From Psychroserpens jangbogonensis (GTDB taxonomy: Bacteria > Bacteroidota > Bacteroidia > Flavobacteriales > Flavobacteriaceae), in the NCBI RefSeq assembly GCF_000797465.1, contig NZ_JSWG01000009.1:248001-312000 (forward strand): a stretch of 64,000 bases of DNA, in the 5' to 3' direction. A program made the translations under genes and the position numbers. Positions 23,978-34,088 of the stretch are shown here, piece after piece. The notes beneath the pieces were generated by a model. The model was not told where the DNA came from. It saw only the letters and a program-made list of their open reading frames with translations, and did no database searches. Each line of letters starts with the position of its first letter. Position 1 is the first letter of the stretch.

Positions 23978-26900
23978 ATGAAAATTAAATTACTCCTACT
24001 CGTCTTTTTGATGAGCACAAGTTTTGCAATGTCTCAAGGTAAAGCACTTTGGCAAAAACAACCAATTGACAACAATCTTAGAGTAAAACCAAGTAAACAA
24101 GATCTTCCAAGATCACAAACCTTCTCTTTAAACACTGAAGGTTTAAGGCAAGCTTTAGAAAAGACTCCCAAAAGAGGAGATTTATCCAAATCATCTAATG
24201 TGGTTTTATCATTTCCGAATGCTAATGGCGAATTCGAACGCTTTAGAGTTTTTGAAGCTTCAGTAATGGATACTGAATTAGCTGCGAGATACCCTGAAAT
24301 TAAATCATATGCTGGTCAAGGAATAGATGATCCTACAGCAATTATAAGATTTAGTGTAACACCTTTAGGTTTTCAAAGTATTAGATTTTCGGCTAATAAA
24401 CCTGCTTCTTTTATTGAAGCTGTGACTGAAGACGCTTCTGTCTATTCAGTATTTACTAGAGCAAATAAACTAAATGTAAATAATGATTTTGAATGCTCTG
24501 TAACAGAAAGTATGAATAGATCCATGAATTCTGATAGCGGCATGTCTATGAGGAATGCAGATGATAGTATCCTGAGAACATACAGATTAGTGGTTTCTGC
24601 TACAGGAGAATACACCAATTACCATGGAGGCACAAAAGCATTAGCATTGGCTGCAATTGTTCAAACGATGACTCGTGTAAACGGGATTTTTGAAACCGAT
24701 TTCAACGTGACTATGATATTGATTAATAATACAGATGATGTTATTTTCACGAACTCTGGAAGTGACCCATATACAACTACAGGATCTTATAACGGACAAC
24801 TTCAATCAGAACTTACAAGTACAATTGGAGAGGCAAACTATGATGTTGGACACTTATTTGCTAATCTACAAAACAATGGTAATGCTGGATGTATTGGATG
24901 CGTGTGTGTAAATAATCAAAAAGGTAGTGGGTGGACTTCTGCAACAGTGCCTACAGGAGAATTCTTTGACGTAGATTATGTAGCACATGAAATGGGCCAT
25001 CAATTTGGCGCTAATCATACATGGACACATGGTGGTAATGAAGGAACTAATGTTCAAATGGAACCAGGAAGTGGAACTACTATTATGAGTTATGCTGGAA
25101 TTACAGGAGCTACAGATGTTGAGCCTAACGTACATCCTAATTTCCATGCAGCTTCAATAGAACAAGTAACAGATTATGTTAAAAGTACAAGTTGCCAAAC
25201 GAATACAAATACTGGGAACGCTGTTCCTTCAGTAAACGCAGGTTCTAATTATACAATTCCAAATGGAACTGCTTTTGTTTTAGACGGGTCAGCAACTGAT
25301 GCCGATACAGCAGCTGGCGCATTGACTTATAGTTGGGAACAGATGGATGAAAATAATGCATCCTCTACATATCCAAGTACAACTGCAACAACAGGTGTTG
25401 CTTTTAGAGCTTATGAACCAACGACATCTACAAGTCGTTATTTTCCAAGACTTTCAACTATAAAAACTGGTGCAACATCATGGCAATGGGAAGCTGTTCC
25501 TAATGTTGCTAGATCGCTTAATTTTAGATTAACCGTTAGAGATAATGTTGCAGGAGGAGGAACAAATAGTAGTGATGATATGGTTGTTACTGTAAATGGT
25601 ACAGCTGGACCATTCGTTCTTAATTCACCGAATACAAATGTGACTTGGGATGCTGGTACTACACAAACTGTCACATGGAATGTTGCTGGTACTACAGGAA
25701 ATGGAGTTAATGCTGCAAATGTTGATATTTTTCTTTCAACTGATGGAGGTGATACCTATTCAGTATCGTTGGCCTCTGGAGTGACAAATGATGGTTCACA
25801 TGATATTGTTGTACCAAACAGTCAAGGAAATCAAAATAGAGTAATGGTTCGAGGAGCTAATAATATTTTCTTTGATATTTCAAATACAAACTTTACAATT
25901 GGAGCTCCAGTTGTTTGTAATGCTGACGTACCAACTGGTTTAGGAGCATCTAATGTGTCTACAACTTCAGCAACTATAAGTTGGACCGCTGTTCCTGGCG
26001 CAAGCTACGATTTAAGATATCGTGAAGTTGGAGCATCTACTTGGATAACTACGGCAGTTAATGGAATTTCTTTAAATGCTACAGGTCTAACTGCTTTAAC
26101 TCAGTATGAAGCTCAAGTAAGAAGTAAATGTTCTGGTGGAAGTAATTCAGTTTATAGTAGTTCAGTAAACTTTACAACTACTGATGTACAGTTAAATTAT
26201 TGCGCTTCAGCAAGTACAAATATTAACGATGAATATATAGGTCGTGTTCAATTAAATACGATTGATAACGCATCAGGTGGTCAGTTTTATACAGATTTTA
26301 CAAGTATATCAACAACATTAACAATAGATACTCAATATACAATAACAGTAACACCAACTTGGACTGGAACAGTTTATAGCGAAGGGTATGCTGTTTGGAT
26401 AGATTATAATAGAGATGGTGATTTTGGAGATGCTGGAGAACTTGTTTGGTCTCAAGCTGCAACGCAATCAACTCCTGTAAGTGGTAGTTTTACAATTCCA
26501 TCAGGTGCTGTTGAGAATTCTACAAGAATGAGAGTTTCTATGAAGTATAATGGTATACCAACAGAATGTGAAACTTTTCAGTATGGTGAAGTTGAAGATT
26601 ATACAGTTGTTATTGAAGGCAACGGACCAGATACTGAAGCTCCAGTAATTTCATTGAATGGTGCTTCAACATTAAATTTAAATGTTGGCGAAACCTATTC
26701 AGAATTGGGAGCAACTGCTACAGATAATATAGATGGTAATCTTACGTCAAGTATAATAATTGGTGGAGACACAGTCAATACAAGCTTAGGAGGCACTTAT
26801 GTGGTCACTTATAATGTAAGTGATGCTGCAGGTAATGCCGCTTCTGAAGTGATTAGAACTGTAAATGTGATTCCTGATACAACAGCTCCTGTGATTACAA

Positions 26901-29203
26901 TTATTGGGTCTGCAAATATTAGTTTAGAACTTGGTGATTCTTATTCTGATCAAGGCGCAACAGCCTCAGACAATATTGATGGTGATTTAACAAGTAGTAT
27001 TAATGTTGGTGGAGATACAGTAGATACTAATGTGGTTGGATTATACACAATTACTTACAATGTGAGTGATGCTGCTGGAAATGCTGCTACTCAAGTAACA
27101 AGAACGGTTACTGTAAATCCTGATACAACAGCTCCTGTTATTACCTTGAATGGAGCCTCAACAATTAACTTAAATATTGGAGATTCTTATATTGAACAAG
27201 GTGCAACTGCTACAGATAATTTAGATGGAAATTTAACATCTAGTATAGTTACTACTGGAGCAGTTAATACTACAATTGCAGGTACATATTTTGTGAATTA
27301 TAACGTAAGTGATTCGTCTGGAAATGCAGCAACTCAAGTAACAAGAACAATAAATGTAGCTGAAGATATAACACCACCAGTAATAGTATTGGTTGGAGCT
27401 TCAACGATAAACTTAAATGTTGGAGACACTTATTCAGAACAAGGAGCAACTGCAACAGATAATATAGATGGAAACTTAACATCTAGTATAGTTACTTCAG
27501 GAACAGTTAATACAGCTTCTGCAGGCACATATTTTGTAAATTATAATGTAAGTGATTCATCTGGAAATGCAGCTGCTCAAGTGACACGAACAGTAAATGT
27601 AGCTGCAGATACAACACCACCAGTTATTGTATTGGTTGGAGCATCTACAATAAACTTATTAGTAGGAGATACGTATAGCGAACAAGGTGCGACTGCTTCG
27701 GATAACATAGATGGCAATCTTACTTCGAGTATTGTTACAACAGGTTCTGTAAACACCAGTTTGGCTGGAACGTATTTTGTGAACTATAACGTAAGTGATG
27801 CAGCAGGAAATGCAGCTGCTCAAGTAACAAGAACAGTAAATGTTTCTGACCCTTCAACTGGATGTTCAGGAGGAATTACATCTTACCCTTATTCCGAAGG
27901 ATTTGAAGGCTCATTTGGAGCTTGGTCACAATCAACTGCTGATGATATAGATTGGGCAGTTAATTCTGGAACAACACCATCTTCTGGAACTGGACCTTCT
28001 TCAGCAAATCAAGGTTCTAGTTATATTTATGTCGAAGCATCGGGTAATGGAACAGGATATCCTGATAAAAGAGCAATTTTAACTTCACCTTGTTTTGATT
28101 TAAGTGCAGTTTCAACACCAACATTTAGTTTCGATTATCATATGTTTGGTGCAGCAAATATGGGATCTATTGATCTTGAATTATCTGATGATGATGGTGC
28201 TTCTTGGACAAGTATTTGGAATCAAACAGGAAATCAAGGAGACCAATGGAATACAATTGAATTAGATTTTTCTGCTTATGCAGGAAGTAATGTTCAATTA
28301 AGGTTTAACCGTTTTGTAGGAAACACATGGCAAGCAGATATAGCTATTGATAATATCAATTTATTAGAACCTGTGGCACCAACTTGTAATGATGGTATTC
28401 AAAATGGAGATGAAACAGGCGTAGATTGTGGAGGCTCTTCTTGTTCACCTTGTTCTACAAGTGACGTAGTTTTAAATAAAGGATATTTTGAAACTGGCTG
28501 GGACGGCTGGGTAGATGGAGGAAGTGATTCTTTTAGATATACTGGTACTAGATCTTATGAAGGAAGTTACTCAATACGACTAAGAGATAATACAAGTTCA
28601 TCAGTGATGACATTATCTAATATTGATGTTACACCTTACTCACAAGTGGTAGTAGATTTCTATTTCTATGTGTTTAGTATGGAAAGCGGTGAAGATTTCT
28701 GGTTACAATTTTATGATGGTTCTAGCTATATTACAGCTGCAACCTGGGTAGCAGGATCAGGAATAGAAAATAGTAATTTCTATAACGCAACCATTACACT
28801 TACACCTTCTGAATATAATTTTGCGGTGAATTCTGGATTTAGATTTAGAAATGATGCCTCTGGAAATCAAGATTATATTCATATAGATCAAGTGACTATT
28901 ACAGGAACTAATTCGAGTCGAGGAGAGATTAACAATTTAGCAATTGTCGGTAGTTTGAATGAAGCAGAAATCTCTGAAATGGATTTACGAATTCATCCAA
29001 ACCCTGTTAAAGGAGATATTCTAAATGTGGAATTATCTGAAGGCGGTAAATTTGAATATGTGATTAAAAACATGTTAGGTCAAATAATAACGAAAGGCAA
29101 CTCTACTGGTCAAATTAAAGTGAGCAGTTTAGAGGCTGGAATGTATTTTATTGAAGTAAATGATGGTGATGAAATCTTAACTAAAAAGTTTATTAGAAAC
29201 TAA
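23978..29203 (+). CDS. Secreted reprolysin-like metallopeptidase with five Ig-like repeats and T9SS sorting tail, copy 2
   Basis: The 1741-residue protein has a signal peptide nearly identical to copy 1, also in DNA. The metzincin motif is HEMGHQFGANH starting at residue 337. PKD-like and Ig-like domains follow, then fibronectin III (about 646-735), GEVED (about 740-880), five DUF5011/HYR-type repeats (about 884-1291), a MAM-like jelly roll (about 1294-1465), a short CNDGIQNGDETGVDCGG segment, a carbohydrate-binding-like jelly roll (about 1494-1645) and a different type A sorting domain (IHPNPVKGD to KKFIRN). It is likely an exported endopeptidase with matrix-binding repeats. Its C-terminal end differs from the other two large proteases. 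Confidence 0.94.
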   Translation: MKIKLLLLVFLMSTSFAMSQGKALWQKQPIDNNLRVKPSKQDLPRSQTFSLNTEGLRQALEKTPKRGDLSKSSNVVLSFPNANGEFERFRVFEASVMDTELAARYPEIKSYAGQGIDDPTAIIRFSVTPLGFQSIRFSANKPASFIEAVTEDASVYSVFTRANKLNVNNDFECSVTESMNRSMNSDSGMSMRNADDSILRTYRLVVSATGEYTNYHGGTKALALAAIVQTMTRVNGIFETDFNVTMILINNTDDVIFTNSGSDPYTTTGSYNGQLQSELTSTIGEANYDVGHLFANLQNNGNAGCIGCVCVNNQKGSGWTSATVPTGEFFDVDYVAHEMGHQFGANHTWTHGGNEGTNVQMEPGSGTTIMSYAGITGATDVEPNVHPNFHAASIEQVTDYVKSTSCQTNTNTGNAVPSVNAGSNYTIPNGTAFVLDGSATDADTAAGALTYSWEQMDENNASSTYPSTTATTGVAFRAYEPTTSTSRYFPRLSTIKTGATSWQWEAVPNVARSLNFRLTVRDNVAGGGTNSSDDMVVTVNGTAGPFVLNSPNTNVTWDAGTTQTVTWNVAGTTGNGVNAANVDIFLSTDGGDTYSVSLASGVTNDGSHDIVVPNSQGNQNRVMVRGANNIFFDISNTNFTIGAPVVCNADVPTGLGASNVSTTSATISWTAVPGASYDLRYREVGASTWITTAVNGISLNATGLTALTQYEAQVRSKCSGGSNSVYSSSVNFTTTDVQLNYCASASTNINDEYIGRVQLNTIDNASGGQFYTDFTSISTTLTIDTQYTITVTPTWTGTVYSEGYAVWIDYNRDGDFGDAGELVWSQAATQSTPVSGSFTIPSGAVENSTRMRVSMKYNGIPTECETFQYGEVEDYTVVIEGNGPDTEAPVISLNGASTLNLNVGETYSELGATATDNIDGNLTSSIIIGGDTVNTSLGGTYVVTYNVSDAAGNAASEVIRTVNVIPDTTAPVITIIGSANISLELGDSYSDQGATASDNIDGDLTSSINVGGDTVDTNVVGLYTITYNVSDAAGNAATQVTRTVTVNPDTTAPVITLNGASTINLNIGDSYIEQGATATDNLDGNLTSSIVTTGAVNTTIAGTYFVNYNVSDSSGNAATQVTRTINVAEDITPPVIVLVGASTINLNVGDTYSEQGATATDNIDGNLTSSIVTSGTVNTASAGTYFVNYNVSDSSGNAAAQVTRTVNVAADTTPPVIVLVGASTINLLVGDTYSEQGATASDNIDGNLTSSIVTTGSVNTSLAGTYFVNYNVSDAAGNAAAQVTRTVNVSDPSTGCSGGITSYPYSEGFEGSFGAWSQSTADDIDWAVNSGTTPSSGTGPSSANQGSSYIYVEASGNGTGYPDKRAILTSPCFDLSAVSTPTFSFDYHMFGAANMGSIDLELSDDDGASWTSIWNQTGNQGDQWNTIELDFSAYAGSNVQLRFNRFVGNTWQADIAIDNINLLEPVAPTCNDGIQNGDETGVDCGGSSCSPCSTSDVVLNKGYFETGWDGWVDGGSDSFRYTGTRSYEGSYSIRLRDNTSSSVMTLSNIDVTPYSQVVVDFYFYVFSMESGEDFWLQFYDGSSYITAATWVAGSGIENSNFYNATITLTPSEYNFAVNSGFRFRNDASGNQDYIHIDQVTITGTNSSRGEINNLAIVGSLNEAEISEMDLRIHPNPVKGDILNVELSEGGKFEYVIKNMLGQIITKGNSTGQIKVSSLEAGMYFIEVNDGDEILTKKFIRN
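26630..27850 (+). repeat. Five tandem Ig-like (DUF5011/HYR) coding repeats
   Basis: Five units of about 77-82 codons each begin with PVI and a GAST-like turn and end with YNVSD(A/S)(A/S)GNAA. Units 4 and 5 are the most alike (both PVIVLVGASTINL), and units 3-5 lack the GGDT insert found in 1 and 2. This points to stepwise tandem growth. Confidence 0.85.
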
Positions 29204-29227
29204 TTAAGATACAATTATTAAAAAGAG

Positions 29228-29257
29228 AAAGCCCAGATGTAATGTCTGGGCTTTTTT
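29228..29257 (+). terminator. Terminator after protease copy 2
   Basis: AAAGCCCAGA (29228-29237) and TCTGGGCTTT (29245-29254) form a perfect 10-bp stem with a following T-run. Confidence 0.9.
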
Positions 29258-29312
29258 TATTTGAGCAAATTTCTAGTAATGCTAGAAAACAGGCTTTCAC
29301 TGCTCAATCTTT

Positions 29313-29353
29313 TTTTTAAAAAAAAGGATTTCAAACAAACCATTCAATCCTTT
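29313..29353 (-). terminator. Terminator of the minus-strand exonuclease operon
   Basis: AAAGGATT (29323-29330) and AATCCTTT (29346-29353) pair; on the minus strand the stem is followed by eight T residues. A further hairpin, TTTCTAG/CTAGAAA (29268-29286), lies between the two convergent genes. Confidence 0.65.
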
Positions 29354-29361
29354 TTGCGGTC

Positions 29362-30075
29362 TTAAATATGAACAATCTCATTATCATGAAGTAATTCGTC
29401 ACCTCGCAATCGTAAAAAGATTTGAGCCACAGCAATGGTGTCTTTCTCGCAATAGGTAACGATTCTATCTATATCATTTTCTTTATAATACACCGCAAAT
29501 ACTTCGCTGCCATCAATGTCATCCTTAGGAGAAGGAATCCCTAAAACGTTCGTCAATAATTTTAAAGACGTATAGGTTTTGTAATCACCAAATTTCCATA
29601 ATTCTAATGTGTCAAGATGAGGTACTTCCCAAGGCTTTTTTCCGAATAAATTTAATTTATAAGGCAATTCAATGTTGTTAATGATCATTCGTCTTGCAAT
29701 ATATGGGAAGTCAAATTCTTTACCATTATGCGCGCAAAGCAAATGCTTTGTTTGACTAAAATGTGAGATTAAAAGGTTTTTGAAATCTTTCAATATTTTA
29801 ATTTCATCACCATAGAAGGAAGTCACTCTAAATGTTCTTAAATCTCCTTGGTAGGTGAAATATCCCACTGAAATACAAACTACTTTTCCAAACTCTGCCC
29901 AAATACCAGCACGATCATAAAATTCTTCTGCTGTATAATCATCTCGTCTTTGATATTGCGATTTTGACTCCCAAAGTTGTTGTTTGGTGTCGTCTAAATC
30001 AGAATAACTCTCTGTTTCAGGAACAGTTTCAATATCTAAAAACAATATATGCTCTAAGTTGAGTTTAGATATCAT
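29362..30075 (-). CDS. 3'-5' exonuclease, DnaQ/PolB-type fold
   Basis: The 237-residue protein matches the predicted PolB-like 3'-5' exonuclease family. Exo I is FLDIETVPE at about 12-20, the second acidic motif is in HNGKEFDFPYIARR, and the last is YCEKDTIAVAQI (the YxxxD pattern of DEDDy enzymes). It should remove nucleotides from DNA or RNA 3' ends with two metal ions; the substrate is not known. It is the last gene of a long minus-strand block and lies 4 nt after the membrane protein gene. Confidence 0.85.
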   Translation of the reverse strand: MISKLNLEHILFLDIETVPETESYSDLDDTKQQLWESKSQYQRRDDYTAEEFYDRAGIWAEFGKVVCISVGYFTYQGDLRTFRVTSFYGDEIKILKDFKNLLISHFSQTKHLLCAHNGKEFDFPYIARRMIINNIELPYKLNLFGKKPWEVPHLDTLELWKFGDYKTYTSLKLLTNVLGIPSPKDDIDGSEVFAVYYKENDIDRIVTYCEKDTIAVAQIFLRLRGDELLHDNEIVHI

Positions 30076-30079
30076 TTTA

Positions 30080-30439
30080 TTAGGCTTTAGGTTTTAATAA
30101 AGAAGCACATTGTTTTCCGAAAATCGCTGCGATACCTGCTGCTAATCCACCAACAATTCCTGTTACCAATATGAGTAGGTAAGGATTACCTTGAAGCGGT
30201 AATAAGACAGCAATTTTTTTAGATAGTGTAAAATCGTTAGCGTTAGTTAACCAAAAGGCATAAACCATCCAAAACACTGCAATAGCTAAAAAAGGAACAA
30301 AAAATACTGCACTCCTTTTTAAACTCAATAAAACTGCAGTTATAAAACTCGCAAGCATAACTGACCACCAAGGTAAAATTTGAGATAGGAGTAAAGCTAT
30401 AATAATCGTGGCAATAAAATTTATAAGGTTCTTCTTCAT
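30080..30439 (-). CDS. Small integral membrane protein, unknown function
   Basis: The 119-residue product is largely hydrophobic with three or four predicted helices (LINFIATIIIALLLSQILPW, MLASFITAVLL, FFVPFLAIAVFWMVYAFWL, and a last Gly/Ala-rich helix LILVTGIVGGLAAGIAAIFG). No family was recognised. It overlaps the end of the penicillin acylase gene by 4 nt (ATGA), so the two are translationally coupled. Confidence 0.75.
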   Translation of the reverse strand: MKKNLINFIATIIIALLLSQILPWWSVMLASFITAVLLSLKRSAVFFVPFLAIAVFWMVYAFWLTNANDFTLSKKIAVLLPLQGNPYLLILVTGIVGGLAAGIAAIFGKQCASLLKPKA

Positions 30440-32850
30440 TGTTTTGGAGTTAATTTTTGAGTAGATGTAACACCTTCAGTTGTGTTTTGGTCTTGCATAA
30501 ATAATAAATCATAATAGTTTCCTGCGGCCCAATCATCTATAAAATTATCGTAGTAGACACTTCCAGGATTTCCAGATTGACCACCAGGATAAATTCCATA
30601 GGCTTTAGGAGGAGAAGACATTTCAACAATCATTCGCCATGAAGGACCATGATTAACATCTGAGGCATTTACAGTATTTCGGTCACCTCCAACAGGAATA
30701 TCAAACCTTGAAAAGGCAGGTAATGCTTGTAATAAATGACCAACATATGCGCCTTTATAGTTTTTCCATTCGTAGTCTCCATTTTCAGTTTTCCATTCAT
30801 TTAGTTCCTTGGATGCAGCCTTAAATGAGAGACTAAATAAATCAATAGCTGTTTCTTTTTCAGGCGTCTCTACAATATCCATAAATGGATCATTAGGATG
30901 GTTCTTCAGCATATAAATCGTTTGGTATATAAAAGGGGTTTTAAGTGCTTCGTCTTCTACATTAAATTCATCCCAAGTCATTCTATACAAATGTTTAATC
31001 CATGTAGACCAAATACTTGGTCCAACATTATCAATACTGTTATTAAAATTCCAATGTCTAACATGGTTAAGAAGTAGTTGCTCGTTTTCTGTTAGTGCTG
31101 GTGTTTCCATTTTTTCAAGCATAAAAGGAACGAGTTCTTTCGCTTTTAGATTGAAGTTATTGTTTTGAAGGTTTTTGAAATCTTGAATATTAACAGTCTC
31201 TCTCGCTCTGAAATAATCATTAATCACTCGATTTCTATAGGTTCCATAACCATCATTAAATACATAAAACGGATATGATTCATCAACTGGATGTTGGTTG
31301 GCAGATCCCACAAAACCACGTTCTGGGTTTTTAATATGTGCATTGAATTCTTTTGGAATAAAACTTTGCCAGTCGTGTTCTGGATTACTTCCATCGAGTA
31401 GAAACTTTCCTTGACCTTCCCACTTATTAGGAAACTGACCTTGAACCCAGAGCGCAATATCACCTTTAGTAGAAGCAAAAGCAAAATTTTGAGCTGGTGC
31501 TACATGATTTGAAATTGCATTTAAATAATCATCATAGTTTTTCCCTTTATTTAGATTTAAAAACAACTTAGTAAAGTTATGTCCAGTATGTCCAGCCCAT
31601 TTCATCGCATACCCTTTTTTCTCGTCATTACTTTTAAATGTGTGATCATAACTCACTGGTCCATGATGTGTGTATATTACAGAATCGATATAAGTTTTCT
31701 TATCCCTTATTTTAATTTCTTCTATTCGTACCGACGTTTTTTTCCAAGCATTATCGTATTTATAAGCCTTTCTAGTTTTATCTTGAAATTCAATTTTATA
31801 CCAATCTTTTACATCTCTTGTAGCATTTGTAACTCCCCAAGAAATATCATTATTAAATCCAATAATGATTCCTAATGCGCCAGGAAGTGTCGCGCCAAAC
31901 ACATTTTGATTTGGAGATGATAATTGCATCACAAACCAAATAGATGGTAATTTTAAACCTAAATGTGGGTCATTGGCTAAAATGGCATTACCAGAATATG
32001 ATTTTTGTGGAGCAACAGCCCAATTGTTACTTCCATTATTTGGATGCGGTTTCTCCATAGTTTCTGAAATGGAATCTAATGGTAATTCTCCAAGAGGTGT
32101 TTCGGTCATTTCGACATCTATAAAACTCCAATCTTTTTCACTTGGTATTACAGGATCATTGACATCAAAAAAGTCTGGAAATAATAAATCAAAACGCTCT
32201 TTTCCAAATTTACGAAGCATATTAGTGTACTCTAGATCAGAGTCTCTTCCACAAAGCATATCTGTCATATACATTAACAAATTCATGGTTTTATCAATAC
32301 TCCAAGCTTCTGGTTGATAGCCTAATAATTTATACTCAACAGGATAGTTTTCTGGTTGAAGTTGACTTATATAAGCATTCACGCCGTCGCTGTAAGCTTC
32401 AAGATATTTCAGCGCTTCTGGATCATTTTTTATAACTTCTAAGCTGTTTTCAGCACCAAAAAGCATTCCTTTTCTACGTTGTGCTCTGTCAAAATTCAAA
32501 CCTTTTTCTCCAATAATTTCTGAAATCCGTCCAGCTGCAGCAAAAGTTTGAAATTCCATTTGCCATAAACGATGTTTGGCTGTAATATAGCCTTGAGCTT
32601 TGTATAGGTCATAATCGTTTTTCGCAAATACATGAGGAATAAGTTGAGCATCGTAATGTACAGTAACTTCATCTTCCAGACCGTTAATGGAAACAATACC
32701 ATTGGTAGAATCATCTGTTTCGTTTTGCCAAATACCTTCAGATGGTGCTAAAAACTTTCCTAAAGGAGGAAGACTACCAAGTTTTGTATTCAAAACATAA
32801 AATATAGCCATCATAGCTAAAAGGGATGTAATGAGCTTAATGTATTTCAT
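30436..32850 (-). CDS. Penicillin acylase family amidase (Ntn hydrolase)
   Basis: Members of this family are exported, self-cleaving hydrolases that cut amide bonds in beta-lactams, acyl-homoserine lactones or N-acyl compounds. The 804-residue precursor has an N-terminal membrane or signal segment (MKYIKLITSLLAMMAIFYVL), the alpha-chain part with DAQLIPHVFAKNDYDLY, and the nucleophile Ser at about 274 in GSNNWAVAP, where autocleavage would free the beta chain. Conserved NDPHLGLKLPSIW and the later GGDRNTVNA are present. The ATG at 32850 is preferred to one 21 nt upstream because it begins the hydrophobic segment. The true substrate cannot be told from sequence. Confidence 0.9.
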   Translation of the reverse strand: MKYIKLITSLLAMMAIFYVLNTKLGSLPPLGKFLAPSEGIWQNETDDSTNGIVSINGLEDEVTVHYDAQLIPHVFAKNDYDLYKAQGYITAKHRLWQMEFQTFAAAGRISEIIGEKGLNFDRAQRRKGMLFGAENSLEVIKNDPEALKYLEAYSDGVNAYISQLQPENYPVEYKLLGYQPEAWSIDKTMNLLMYMTDMLCGRDSDLEYTNMLRKFGKERFDLLFPDFFDVNDPVIPSEKDWSFIDVEMTETPLGELPLDSISETMEKPHPNNGSNNWAVAPQKSYSGNAILANDPHLGLKLPSIWFVMQLSSPNQNVFGATLPGALGIIIGFNNDISWGVTNATRDVKDWYKIEFQDKTRKAYKYDNAWKKTSVRIEEIKIRDKKTYIDSVIYTHHGPVSYDHTFKSNDEKKGYAMKWAGHTGHNFTKLFLNLNKGKNYDDYLNAISNHVAPAQNFAFASTKGDIALWVQGQFPNKWEGQGKFLLDGSNPEHDWQSFIPKEFNAHIKNPERGFVGSANQHPVDESYPFYVFNDGYGTYRNRVINDYFRARETVNIQDFKNLQNNNFNLKAKELVPFMLEKMETPALTENEQLLLNHVRHWNFNNSIDNVGPSIWSTWIKHLYRMTWDEFNVEDEALKTPFIYQTIYMLKNHPNDPFMDIVETPEKETAIDLFSLSFKAASKELNEWKTENGDYEWKNYKGAYVGHLLQALPAFSRFDIPVGGDRNTVNASDVNHGPSWRMIVEMSSPPKAYGIYPGGQSGNPGSVYYDNFIDDWAAGNYYDLLFMQDQNTTEGVTSTQKLTPKQ

Positions 32851-32931
32851 AAGTGTATAAGTATACAGCATTAAATATATAGAATATATTCTATAATACT
32901 AAATGATTGATAATATTAATTTAGATAAATG

Positions 32932-34077
32932 CTATTTGTTTAGCATTTCGTAAGCTTCTTCAATATAAATAGAAATGTCGTCAGTATAGGTTTCTAATGG
33001 GTTACCTGGCCCTTTAGAATGGCCTAATCTAACAATAATAATATTATCATTAGGCTCAACCATTACGTATTGACCTAGATGTCCTTGCATCATAAAAAAA
33101 TCTTTCCCTAGATGTTCTTTTAACCACCAACCATATCCATATTCTGGACTTTGAGGAAAACGAGGTACTACAGATTTAGCTACAAATGCAGAATCTAAAA
33201 TTTGTTGACCATTCCATTTTCCATGATCTTTATATAGTTTTCCAAAACGTGCAAAGTCTTTTGCGCTGCTTCCAATACAACAAAATGCTTTAGCCAGTCT
33301 ATTATCTTCATCATCTAATTGCCATAAAGCATTATCTGAAGAGCCAAGAGGTTTCCAGAAACTCTCAGATAGATAATTTGATAATGTTCTGTCAGTAGCT
33401 TTTTCAATAATCATTCCTAATAATTGTGTGCTTCCACTTAAGTATTCAAATTCAACACTAGGTGTTTTGATTACCTTTTGATTTAAAATTGTTTCGGCCA
33501 AATCATCATCGTAATTAGCTCTAGCTGTAACAGAAAAAGGGCTAGTATAATGCTCAACCCAGTCTAAACCAGAAGCCATGGATGCTAAATCGCCAACAGT
33601 AGTTTTTGCATAACTGTACTCTGGATAAAAGTCACTTATAGGTTGATCTAAACTTTTAATATGACCGTCCATAATCGCTTTACCTAATAAACCTGAAACA
33701 TAACTTTTTGCCATAGAAAACGAATTTGTTTTCGAGTTTTCGTCAAAGCCATCATAATATTCTTCAAACCAAATGCTATCATTTTTTATGATTACAAAGG
33801 CAACGGTTCCCCAGTTTTCATTTGCTCTTTTTAAGATTCCCGTAGCTTCAACCGAATTATAATCTTTGTGATTTGACCAAACATCTGTTTTATCTCCTTT
33901 CTCGATGATATCGTTTTCAAAATAAGGGAAATCGTCAATAAAGGCTGTATTATGACCTGTGAAATAGACGACACGAACGCCTCTTAAGATATAACCATAA
34001 TCAAAAACATACATTATAAGGACTAATACTCCAATTATGATAAGTGTTCGCTTGAGGAATTTTTTTAAAAATTTCAT
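32932..34077 (-). CDS. Serine hydrolase of the beta-lactamase/class C family
   Basis: The 381-residue protein has an N-terminal membrane anchor (about 10-28) and a class C-like domain with the nucleophile motif SMAK at 121-124 and a Tyr in EYLSGSTQLLG. C-terminal YGYGWWL and MQGHLGQYVMV segments resemble 6-aminohexanoate-dimer hydrolase and esterase relatives. It is probably a membrane-anchored periplasmic hydrolase of amide or ester bonds, not necessarily a resistance enzyme. It is 81 nt upstream of the penicillin acylase gene on the same strand. Confidence 0.88.
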   Translation of the reverse strand: MKFLKKFLKRTLIIIGVLVLIMYVFDYGYILRGVRVVYFTGHNTAFIDDFPYFENDIIEKGDKTDVWSNHKDYNSVEATGILKRANENWGTVAFVIIKNDSIWFEEYYDGFDENSKTNSFSMAKSYVSGLLGKAIMDGHIKSLDQPISDFYPEYSYAKTTVGDLASMASGLDWVEHYTSPFSVTARANYDDDLAETILNQKVIKTPSVEFEYLSGSTQLLGMIIEKATDRTLSNYLSESFWKPLGSSDNALWQLDDEDNRLAKAFCCIGSSAKDFARFGKLYKDHGKWNGQQILDSAFVAKSVVPRFPQSPEYGYGWWLKEHLGKDFFMMQGHLGQYVMVEPNDNIIIVRLGHSKGPGNPLETYTDDISIYIEEAYEMLNK

Positions 34078-34088
34078 GAAAATGCAAG

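Noticed and set aside
26630-27850. Regular repeats considered as a CRISPR array
   Set aside because: Units are about 230-245 bp, in frame, and encode Ig-like domains.
32932-34077. Antibiotic-resistance beta-lactamase
   Set aside because: The sequence keeps the SxxK fold motif but looks like an esterase/amidase relative; resistance cannot be claimed.
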